Assembly: GCA_004297775.1 (NCBI GenBank)
Contig: SCUE01000027.1
Coordinates: 1 to 64,000 of the forward strand
Direction: 5' to 3'
DNA length: 64,000 bases
Origin: Chloroflexota bacterium
GTDB lineage: Bacteria > Chloroflexota > UBA6077 > FW602-bin22
Each line of letters opens with the position of its first letter. The stretch's first letter is position 1. Of this stretch, positions 49,278-57,159 are shown piece after piece. The notes under the pieces were generated by a model. That model saw only the letters and a program-made list of their open reading frames with translations. It was not told the DNA's origin and did not search any database. The translations under genes and the position numbers were made by a program.

Positions 49278-50129
49278 GTGAGGACCGACAATGATTTCCC
49301 GTTGCCGCTCGATGGCGTTCGGTACCGAGAACACCTTGACGCCGCTGAGCTGAAGGCCATTGGCGCTCTTGCGGCGAGATGTCGTCGCGCCGATGGCATC
49401 GATCATCCGCTTCACGACGAACCTGAGTGTTCGGCGATCCTCCAATACGCCGCCGGAGAACTCATCGGCGTCGCCACGTTGCAGCACGGCGCGCCCATCG
49501 AGGCCTGCATCCTGGTCGATCCCAAGATGCGGCGCCGAGATATCGGGCGGCGTCTGTACGCGGCCGTCCTCCTCGAATGCCAACAGCGAGGGAGCGGGCT
49601 CCTGCTGACCGTGAACGACCAGTCGGCGTCAGGGCGCGAGTTCGCCGCGGCCGTCGGAGCAGGTTACGAGTTCTCCGAATACCGGATGGAACTGGTCGAA
49701 GCGCCTCGGCAATCGACTTGGCCGGTCAACATCGACATCCGTGACGTGGGCGTGGCCGACGCCGCGACCTTCGCGGAGATCTCGGCGGCGGCATTCGGCG
49801 AACCGCGCGCGGTTACGCGCATCGAAGCCGGCATCCGAGCCGGTCGGCATCGATACTACCTGGGTCTGCTCGACGGCGCGGCGATCGCGTGCATCCGCGT
49901 AAACATGGACGACGGTCCGATCTACGTCACGTCATTCGCGGTCAGGCCCGAGCACCAGGGACGCGGCTATGGGCGTCAGATCCTGACACGCGTTGTACGA
50001 ACGCTCGCGTCAGAGGATCGACCAATCATGATCGAGGTGGCAACGAACAATCAGAATGCGCTGCACCTCTACCGATCGTGTGGGTTCCAGATCCGAGTAG
50101 CGTTTGCCTACTACCGGGCACGGCCGTAG
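49278..50129 (+). CDS. GNAT-family N-acetyltransferase (two GNAT-like halves)
   Basis: First half ACILVDPKMRRRDIGRRLYAAVLLECQ; second half VTSFAVRPEHQGRGYGRQILTRVVRTLASEDRPIMIEVATNNQNALHLYRSCGFQ. Confidence 0.85.
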   Translation: MRTDNDFPLPLDGVRYREHLDAAELKAIGALAARCRRADGIDHPLHDEPECSAILQYAAGELIGVATLQHGAPIEACILVDPKMRRRDIGRRLYAAVLLECQQRGSGLLLTVNDQSASGREFAAAVGAGYEFSEYRMELVEAPRQSTWPVNIDIRDVGVADAATFAEISAAAFGEPRAVTRIEAGIRAGRHRYYLGLLDGAAIACIRVNMDDGPIYVTSFAVRPEHQGRGYGRQILTRVVRTLASEDRPIMIEVATNNQNALHLYRSCGFQIRVAFAYYRARP

Positions 50130-50224
50130 CAAGGCGGCGACCGTAAGTCGCGGCGAGATTCCCACACGCTGTCCCCTGGCCTCTCGATTCGCGCGGTCGA
50201 AATCCGCGGTTGTTCAACCACCCG

Positions 50225-50463
50225 CCTAGCCCTAGAGGCGCTGCACCTGATGTTCTGTCACGACGACGATGGCCGCTGGCTCTTCGGGCGCGACGCACGG
50301 ACTACTGTGCCGCTTTGAACGCTTCGGACGTCGCACTGCGGATGGCATCCCCTACGTCGTGCCCGAGATCCAGCTGCTGTTCAAGTCGAAGGGCCGCCTC
50401 TCGAAGGACGAGGCCGACTTCGACGCAATACTGCCACTAATGGACCGAGGGGCCCGCGGCTGA
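50225..50463 (+). pseudogene. frameshifted remnant of a nucleotidyltransferase-like gene
   Basis: One frame gives ALHLMFCHDDDGRWLFGRDARTTVPL*, an adjacent frame continues FERFGRRTADGIPYVVPEIQLLFKSKGRLSKDEADFDAILPLMD, resembling C-terminal parts of aminoglycoside-adenylyltransferase-like proteins. Confidence 0.6.
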
Positions 50464-50707
50464 CTCGCCCGTGCGTTGGCGCCGCAGTCATCCGAGCATC
50501 CCTGGCTGGCCGGCTGACGTGACGCTCGAGACTGCGGGGCGGCTTCCACGCCGGAGTTTCCCGGTCCAGGTAGTCGGGGGCACAACTCTGGCTCCACATT
50601 GTCGTGACTCTCCAGCTCGGCACGCGGCGTTCTGCAGCGATTGATGCTGTTAGACCGCGCGACTGGCGGATGTGATCGGCGCGGGACAAAGGGCGTGACG
50701 AAAGACG

Positions 50708-51493
50708 TCAGGCCGGAGGTATGGAGACAGGAACAGCGATTTGCCAAGCCATGTTTGGGATACCGAACAGTTGTGGTATGACGAAGATGATGGTCTTCGC
50801 TCTCTTCATCTCATACTCCCCGCCAGAGTTCAAGCAAATCGACTGGCCTCCCTCGGCGGTCAGCTTCGTCCTCGCATCAACGCTGAACACGTTCTTAAGG
50901 CTACTGGCGCTCTTAATCGCGCCGAGGGCTAGCCTGTAACTGACGCCTTGATCGTCGACCGCATACCAGCCGTCCATGACGCTCTTAGTTGGGGAAGCCT
51001 CGGTCACCGAATAGGGATTCTGATTCGCGATTGCGAATCGGAAGCACCCAATAGGGACGGGGCGCATCGTCGATGTTCCGGTAGTCGGGGACCAGGAACC
51101 AATCTCATATAGCCGCCACACCGGTTGGTCTAATGTGACGGCGATGCCATCTTGTTCCCAGGTGCCACCAAGCTCTAGAAGGGTGCCCCGCGGAGTACGG
51201 GGTCTACTCGTGGGCGTGGGAATCGGAGTCGCGGGAACGATCCGGGTCACCTCCTTGGTCACCTCGACGGTCACTTCGACGGTCACTTCGACGACTCGCG
51301 TCACCTCTCGCGTTACTTCAATGCTGATGGGAGGCCTAGTCGCCACTGCGACCGATGGGGTGGGCGCCGTCATAGTCACGGGTGGCGGACGATCGGCTCC
51401 CGTTCCGCGACCACTTGGAGCGCCTGGATCCGCAAGCACGCAGCTCACCGACGACAGTACCAACGTGAGCGCTGCCAGGGATAATCGTCGCAC
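50708..51493 (-). CDS. lipoprotein with V-T-rich linker and C-terminal domain of unknown function
   Basis: LSAALTLVLSSVSCVLADPG-type lipobox, ISIEVTREVTRVVEVTVEVTVEVTKEVTRIVPATPIPTPTS linker. Confidence 0.7.
   Translation of the reverse strand: MRRLSLAALTLVLSSVSCVLADPGAPSGRGTGADRPPPVTMTAPTPSVAVATRPPISIEVTREVTRVVEVTVEVTVEVTKEVTRIVPATPIPTPTSRPRTPRGTLLELGGTWEQDGIAVTLDQPVWRLYEIGSWSPTTGTSTMRPVPIGCFRFAIANQNPYSVTEASPTKSVMDGWYAVDDQGVSYRLALGAIKSASSLKNVFSVDARTKLTAEGGQSICLNSGGEYEMKRAKTIIFVIPQLFGIPNMAWQIAVPVSIPPA
51244..51327. repeat. imperfect 12-bp tandem repeat encoding the EVTVEV linker
   Basis: Repeated units such as tcgacggtcact / tcgacggtcact / tcgacgactcgcgtcacc. Confidence 0.65.
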
Positions 51494-51749
51494 CGTTTCT
51501 GGCCACCTTCGCCAAGGCTCGACGCAACCCGTTGACGCCGGGCAGGCTACCCGAAGATCATGGCAGAAATGAATCCCACCTTGAGGCGGATGTCGCGCCG
51601 AGCTGACTCCTCCTCAATGACCCACGCTCTTCGCGGTTTGCCGTCTTCGCACGCTCTTTCGACGCCAGCGGCGTTCTTGTGAGACGATCTTGGCACGCTC
51701 GCGCGGGCGCGGAGACCCCGCGGGGGAATGCCGCATTGAGGGGCTAACG

Positions 51750-53939
51750 GTGGATCGCTCCCGGACGGGTCAAGAATTGCGGGCGCTGGCTGACCAACTG
51801 AGACGAGATTCTGCCGCGCTCGAGGGGGTCGTTCGGCAGCTCGACGCGACCCTTAGCCCCGGCTTCTCAGATCCTGGGCCAACCAGCATGCGCGCGCAAT
51901 GGCAGTCGCACCGTGCCCATATTCTGGCAGTCATCGACCTGCTGACATCGGCCGAACGTGACGCACTCCAGCGAGCGGCCAGCCTCTCGGCCCTGACACG
52001 GTCCCAAACAACAACATCGCTTCGAATGCGGGCGCTGCCGCAGACCGGCGAGACACCCGTCACCGCCGAGCGAGGCGATGGCCTAACTTGGCGGTTTGCT
52101 TACTCGCGGTCGGCGGAGTCCGTAACTGGCAACCGCCTAGGCGAGGACTTCCTGATCACCGCGCAGCGAGATGGGACTCTGTGTTTCGCTCTCTGCGACG
52201 GCGTGTCTGGCTCGTTTTACGGCGACATTGCCGCGCGATTCCTCGGACGCGCGCTCGTCGAGTGGCTCGCTGAAATTGAACTTGATGCTGATCTGGGCCA
52301 CCTTCAAGTTGCCCTTGCGGAGAAGCTCGCGTCGTGGACCGGTGCTGCATCGCAGCAGGTCAACGATCACGCTATCCCGACTCATGTCACAGGCATGCTC
52401 CGGTCAGTCCTTGAGTCTGTTCGGATCGAAGGAAGTCAGACAGTCTTCGCGGCGGGCAGAATTGATGCACCCCATCCTGGCGCGAACGGAAAAGTTCTCC
52501 TCGCCTGGATGGGTAACGTCAGGATCCGCATCTGGAGCTCTCACGGAGAACGGTCGGCGGACTTGGGCGGTGTTTTCCACGATTCCCAGCGATGGTCCAG
52601 CCGAAGCGGTGCCTCGATCCCGACGGCGCACATGTTTCAGGAGGCGCTCAAGCCCGGCGACCCCGCGAGCATCAACAGGATCCTTCTGTTTTCTGACGGA
52701 CTCAGTTCTCTAGGAGAGACATCCACCACTATCTCGGATGCCGCTGTCAGGGCCCTTCTGGCCGACGCGCTGGAGTCACCCTCAAGCGACGACGCGACGT
52801 TCCTCGAGGCCTGGGTCGGCCCGACTCCGGCGACTTTGGACGCAAAGTCGCCGCCGCCGCCAACCCAACTCTCGGTGAAGGGGGATGTTCGCCGCGCATT
52901 CGTTTCATGGGCTTCGATCGATTCAGCAACCGCATACGATGTCGAGCTATGCAAGGAAGTACCGATCCTCCAAAGGACAGATGCCACATCCAAAGTGTTC
53001 GAACAATTGGCACCGGGGCGGTACACCGTGCGGATCCGGAGCAGGATCGCAGATGAGGTCGGCATCTGGTCCACCGCGACCGTAGTTGAAGTCGTTCCGG
53101 GCGCCACCGAGGAAGCCGGGGGGCCCTGCCCAACGCCAGGAGCACGGGGGAGCGACCCTTCCGAAGAACCCGAGGAGCGGGCGGCTGCTCAAGAAGAGCC
53201 TGCTGTACAAGATCCAGACGAAGTCGGCGCAAAGCGCCGACTGACCATCAGGGATCGATTGGCTGCAAGCCGGAGGCTCGTCGCGGTGTTGCTCGCGGCC
53301 TGCGTCGTGGCGCCGATCGCGGGTTTGATTTATTGGCTCGTCCCGCCGGAAGGGCTCACTGCCCCTTCGGCGGTTCAGCCCCCAACAGCGCAGATTGTGG
53401 CTCAGGCAGCGAAGCCGTCGGGGCCCACCCTAGCGTCCGCGCCGCCAACCTCCACCCTTCGACCGACGCCGCGACCTACCGTAGAGACGAGTGTGCCGGG
53501 TGCCCTTGCGCAGCCCACGGCAACGGGCACCCCCTCACCCACGGCGCGGTCGGTGCCGATCCCGCTGCCCACCCAGAGTCAAGAGTTGACGCCAACGGTC
53601 GTCACACCGCCGAGCCCAGCACCGTCCCCAACGGAAGCGGCCCAACCGAGCCCGAACTTGGCACCAACGCAGGCCGCGCGGCCGAGCCCCACCCTGATAC
53701 CAGGGCAGGGCACGCCGCCAAGTGCAGTTGCTACACCGACCGGACCGCCGGCCCTAGACGGCACCTACCGGGTGCTCCCTGGCGACACGCTTACGAGCAT
53801 CGCGCAATCGGTGTTCGGCGACGCGACGCGCTGGCGCCTCCTCTATGACGCGAATCGGGATGTGATCGGACCGGATTCGTCGCACCTCCTGGTCGGCGCC
53901 CACCTCCGCATACCGACGGCCGCCACAGGAGGCAGATAG
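51750..53939 (+). CDS. PP2C-like phosphatase - FN3-like - TM - P/T-rich - LysM protein
   Basis: SAESVTGNRLGEDFLITAQRDGTLCFALCDGVSGSFYGDIAARFLGRAL (PP2C-like); TQLSVKGDVRRAFVSWASIDSATAYDVEL...GRYTVRIRSRI (FN3-like); LVAVLLAACVVAPIAGLIYWLV (TM); YRVLPGDTLTSIAQSVFGDATRWRLLYDANRDVIGPDSSHLLVGAHLRIP (LysM). GTG 51750 preferred over 51690. Confidence 0.85.
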   Translation: MDRSRTGQELRALADQLRRDSAALEGVVRQLDATLSPGFSDPGPTSMRAQWQSHRAHILAVIDLLTSAERDALQRAASLSALTRSQTTTSLRMRALPQTGETPVTAERGDGLTWRFAYSRSAESVTGNRLGEDFLITAQRDGTLCFALCDGVSGSFYGDIAARFLGRALVEWLAEIELDADLGHLQVALAEKLASWTGAASQQVNDHAIPTHVTGMLRSVLESVRIEGSQTVFAAGRIDAPHPGANGKVLLAWMGNVRIRIWSSHGERSADLGGVFHDSQRWSSRSGASIPTAHMFQEALKPGDPASINRILLFSDGLSSLGETSTTISDAAVRALLADALESPSSDDATFLEAWVGPTPATLDAKSPPPPTQLSVKGDVRRAFVSWASIDSATAYDVELCKEVPILQRTDATSKVFEQLAPGRYTVRIRSRIADEVGIWSTATVVEVVPGATEEAGGPCPTPGARGSDPSEEPEERAAAQEEPAVQDPDEVGAKRRLTIRDRLAASRRLVAVLLAACVVAPIAGLIYWLVPPEGLTAPSAVQPPTAQIVAQAAKPSGPTLASAPPTSTLRPTPRPTVETSVPGALAQPTATGTPSPTARSVPIPLPTQSQELTPTVVTPPSPAPSPTEAAQPSPNLAPTQAARPSPTLIPGQGTPPSAVATPTGPPALDGTYRVLPGDTLTSIAQSVFGDATRWRLLYDANRDVIGPDSSHLLVGAHLRIPTAATGGR

Positions 53940-54008
53940 CGTAGCGCTTGCTTAACCGCCTCACTGCCGCGCGACAATTTCGGACCAACAATGTAAGCTT
54001 GACGAGGA

Positions 54009-54422
54009 ATGACGGGCCGAGACAGGGTGATCGTCAGCGTCGAAGCCGGCGGAGGATCGGCTCCCCGCGACTTCGAACTGCCTCTCGATCCTACCGTCAG
54101 AACCTTCATCAGTTTGGTTGCGGAGGCACAGGGCTTGCACGTCGGGCCATCGGGCGCCGATTCGCTCGCCTTGCAGGTCGTGGGGACTGGCAGAACACTT
54201 TCAGGCCACTCGTCGCTCCGCCAGGCGCGTGTGTGGGACGGCACTCGCTTGCGTCTGCTGGTGATTCCAGCGAGGGGTGCATCTCCGACCATCGATGACC
54301 AGGAGCCGCCGTCCGATCCAGTGGTGACATGGGTGCCGTTGACGCCTGCCCGCTCGCCCCCGCCGCCCACGTCCCGTGCAAGGCAAGGCGACGAGGAGCC
54401 TTGGGAGCCTGTCGGCACATGA
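54009..54422 (+). CDS. YukD/EsaB-like ubiquitin-fold protein with Pro-rich tail
   Basis: VIVSVEAGGGSAPRDFELPLDPTVRTFISLVAEAQGL...LQVVGTGRTLSGHSSLRQARVWDGTRLRLLVI; directly upstream of the kinase/vWA/EssC genes. Confidence 0.7.
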   Translation: MTGRDRVIVSVEAGGGSAPRDFELPLDPTVRTFISLVAEAQGLHVGPSGADSLALQVVGTGRTLSGHSSLRQARVWDGTRLRLLVIPARGASPTIDDQEPPSDPVVTWVPLTPARSPPPPTSRARQGDEEPWEPVGT

Positions 54423-54468
54423 CCACCCACAGGAATAGCTGGGACCTATCGCTCGCGGACCCCTCAGG

Positions 54469-56328
54469 ATGACCTTCGCACCTCGCCCGGGGGATGAACT
54501 GACCATTGGAGGGGTCTCCTACCGCGTCGAGGGGGCTCCAACCGGCGGTATGTTCGCCTATGCGCAAGAAGGGCGTCAGGGCATCGTCTACAAGCTGAGC
54601 ACCGGCGTCGCTGGGGCCGGATCCACCGCATACGCGCTCAAGAGGTACGACGAACCGTTTAGAACCCAGCAATTGGTTGCTCTTACCCAGCGGCTCGCTG
54701 GTTTCGCTAGTAGTCCCGGCTTGGTGGTCTGCCGTAGGGTGCTCTTGACCCCGGGCACGTTCGACGACATTCTGGTGCTTCACCCCGATCTGTCTTACAG
54801 TGCGCTCATGGATTGGGTGGAAGGGCCGACATGGATGGAGAGAGTCGTCGCACGTAAACCGCTCAATGATGACCAGTCCGGCGTTATCGCGAGCGCCGTC
54901 GCAACCACTCTGGCGGCAGTGGCGAAACGCGGTGCGGCTCACTGTGACGTTTCTGGCCAGAACTTGTTGCTCCCGGTACTCGCTGCACGAGCCACCAACG
55001 GCCGATATCCAATCGAGATCGTTGATGTAGAGCAAATCTACGCGGAAGGTTGGCCCAAGCCGGACCTGATTCCGAGAGGACTTCCTGGCTACGCCCACCG
55101 GGACTCGGCGAAGGGGCAGTGGGGGCCTGGTGCAGATCGCTTCGCAGGAGCATTGTTGCTATCCGAGGTTCTCGGGTGGTGTGTTCCGGGGGTATGTGCG
55201 GCGGCCGATGATGAGTCCTACTTCAATCAGCGTGAGATCCAACAAGCTTGTGACAGGTTTCGCATCCTGTACTCTGCCCTTGAAAGCCGGTGGGGCAAGC
55301 CCTTGGCCGGCCTGCTTGACGCCGCTTGGCGTAGTCCTTCGCTCGCTGGCTGCCCGGCGTTAGAAGAGTGGCGGCGAGAGATCGTGGCTGCGGCTGGAGA
55401 AGTGACTCCGAGTGTTGGCACGCGATCGGAACCTCCGACGATGAAGGTAGGGGAGGCTCAGGCTCTGCTTGCCGATGCGGAAGCAGCCGTCCAGGATGGA
55501 GACATCCCCGCGGCGCGACAGTCTTATCGCCTCGTCGCGAACCACGCGTCTGAAGGAGAGCTGCGCGGATCGGCCCAGTTCAGGTTGCGCGAAATCGAGC
55601 GGCACTATGGTGCGGCGGATGAAGCGGCGACTGGCCGATCCCCCGAACCCCGGAGCACAGTTCGAGTGCCCGCGGCGGGACAGCGAGCGCCAACTCCGCC
55701 GCGGCCTGCCTCGACTGCGTGGGAGTCGACGGCTTTCCCCGTCTCGCGTCCACCTCGGGACACCCGGCTCCAGCGCCTCGCGGGTATCGTGCTTGGGGCG
55801 GGTCTCGCGCTGCTCGGGGCTCTCTTCGCATCCGGTGATCTAGTGGTCCGCGTCGAGGACCAGCTCCACAGCCTAGGTCGAGTCGCGCACTGGACCACCA
55901 TCAGCGTCCTGATGTCCGCGATACTCGGCCTGGTGCAGACCTGGGTATTTCGGCCACGATTGTCGATCCCAGGTCGGTTTCGTTTCGGCATCGCCGCGGC
56001 GATTGGGGGGCTCGTCGGTGGCCTCGTCGGCGGTTTGGTAGTTGCGGCCCCTTCTGCCGAACAGACCCTTGCAGCTGCTTTGACGGGTGCAGTCGGCGGC
56101 GCGACGGCCGCATACCTTCAGGCGATGGCTTTCCGGGAACCCGGGGCGAGACATCATTGGATCGCCTGGATGGCTGTCACTTGGTTGGTCTCCTGGTATC
56201 TGGCGGTCATGTTAACGACGGGGTTGCAAACAATTCCGGCCACCGCTTTGGCCGCTGGGATCATCACAGCCGGTGTAGGCGTCGGAATAGCCGCCTTCCT
56301 GTATTCGGCGAGACACGTTGAGTTCTAA
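54469..56328 (+). CDS. divergent Ser/Thr protein kinase with C-terminal four-TM domain
   Basis: YALKRYDEPF (Lys), AAHCDVSGQNLLL (catalytic loop), IEIVDVEQIY (Mg site), WGPGADRFAGALLLSEVLGWCVPG; C-terminal TMs including AIGGLVGGLVGGLVVAA. Confidence 0.78.
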   Translation: MTFAPRPGDELTIGGVSYRVEGAPTGGMFAYAQEGRQGIVYKLSTGVAGAGSTAYALKRYDEPFRTQQLVALTQRLAGFASSPGLVVCRRVLLTPGTFDDILVLHPDLSYSALMDWVEGPTWMERVVARKPLNDDQSGVIASAVATTLAAVAKRGAAHCDVSGQNLLLPVLAARATNGRYPIEIVDVEQIYAEGWPKPDLIPRGLPGYAHRDSAKGQWGPGADRFAGALLLSEVLGWCVPGVCAAADDESYFNQREIQQACDRFRILYSALESRWGKPLAGLLDAAWRSPSLAGCPALEEWRREIVAAAGEVTPSVGTRSEPPTMKVGEAQALLADAEAAVQDGDIPAARQSYRLVANHASEGELRGSAQFRLREIERHYGAADEAATGRSPEPRSTVRVPAAGQRAPTPPRPASTAWESTAFPVSRPPRDTRLQRLAGIVLGAGLALLGALFASGDLVVRVEDQLHSLGRVAHWTTISVLMSAILGLVQTWVFRPRLSIPGRFRFGIAAAIGGLVGGLVGGLVVAAPSAEQTLAAALTGAVGGATAAYLQAMAFREPGARHHWIAWMAVTWLVSWYLAVMLTTGLQTIPATALAAGIITAGVGVGIAAFLYSARHVEF

Positions 56329-56359
56329 ACCGGTTCGCTTTGCGCCGTTGAGGTAACCG

Positions 56360-57124
56360 ATGGACCATACAGCGCGGGCCACGGCGAGAACACCAGCACT
56401 CGTAATATATCTGGTCGATTGCAGCGACTCGATGGATCTCCCATTCGGAGAGGGACGCAGAATCGACATCGTGGAAAGTGCTTTACGATCTGCCATCGAG
56501 TCGATGATTCGGCGAGCACGAAAAGGAGAATCCGTCTCTCCAAGGTACAGGATCGCCATATATGCGTATAGCGAAGACGTCTTCGATCTTCTGAAATTCC
56601 TTGGCGGTGGCGCACGGAGAATCGACGAATTCGAGCGGGCTAACAGATTCCCGAAGCTTCGCACTCTCACGACGACAAACACAGCGAAGGCGTTCCGCCA
56701 TGCCAAGAGCCTGCTTGAAACAGAGTGGCGAAGCATCGCTGACTGCCCAGCACCGCTCATCTGTCACATCACGGACGGATGGTTTACGGACGAAGATCCA
56801 AAGGATGTCATCTCTGAGATCAAGAAGATGAGAAACTCCGACGGACCGGTGCTCGTGGAGAACATCTTCATCAATGACCGCGTACTTACTGAGCCGATTA
56901 CCGACGTCCGTAAGTGGCCGGGGATTCTGCGAGATACTCCATTGATGGGCGAATATGCGGATCAGCTCCGAACCTTCTCATCACCTATGCCACAGAGTTA
57001 CCGCGACAACATAAATGAGAGGTCCTACGACCTGGCTCCGGGCTCATTAATGATGTTTCCCGGTGAGAATGCAGAGTTGGTAGCCCTTGGATTCCAGGTA
57101 ACTACGATGACTCCGGTGGGCTGA
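56360..57124 (+). CDS. TerY-like vWA domain protein
   Basis: PALVIYLVDCSDSMDLPFGEGRRIDIVESALRSAIESM (MIDAS-like DxSxS), LTTTNTAKAFRHAKSLLE, LICHITDGWFTDEDPKDVISEIKKMRNSDGPVLVENIFIND. Confidence 0.82.
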   Translation: MDHTARATARTPALVIYLVDCSDSMDLPFGEGRRIDIVESALRSAIESMIRRARKGESVSPRYRIAIYAYSEDVFDLLKFLGGGARRIDEFERANRFPKLRTLTTTNTAKAFRHAKSLLETEWRSIADCPAPLICHITDGWFTDEDPKDVISEIKKMRNSDGPVLVENIFINDRVLTEPITDVRKWPGILRDTPLMGEYADQLRTFSSPMPQSYRDNINERSYDLAPGSLMMFPGENAELVALGFQVTTMTPVG

Positions 57125-57159
57125 ACGTGCAGAGGGACTGAGTCCAATGAGCGAGATCG

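Noticed and set aside
53460-53760. Repeat-rich segment in the PP2C-LysM gene as a possible CRISPR or VNTR
   Set aside because: It encodes an irregular P/T/S/A-rich linker without fixed-length repeats and spacers.
54109-55098. 329-aa minus-strand ORF opposite the kinase
   Set aside because: Low-complexity shadow translation with no motifs; kinase frame is well supported.
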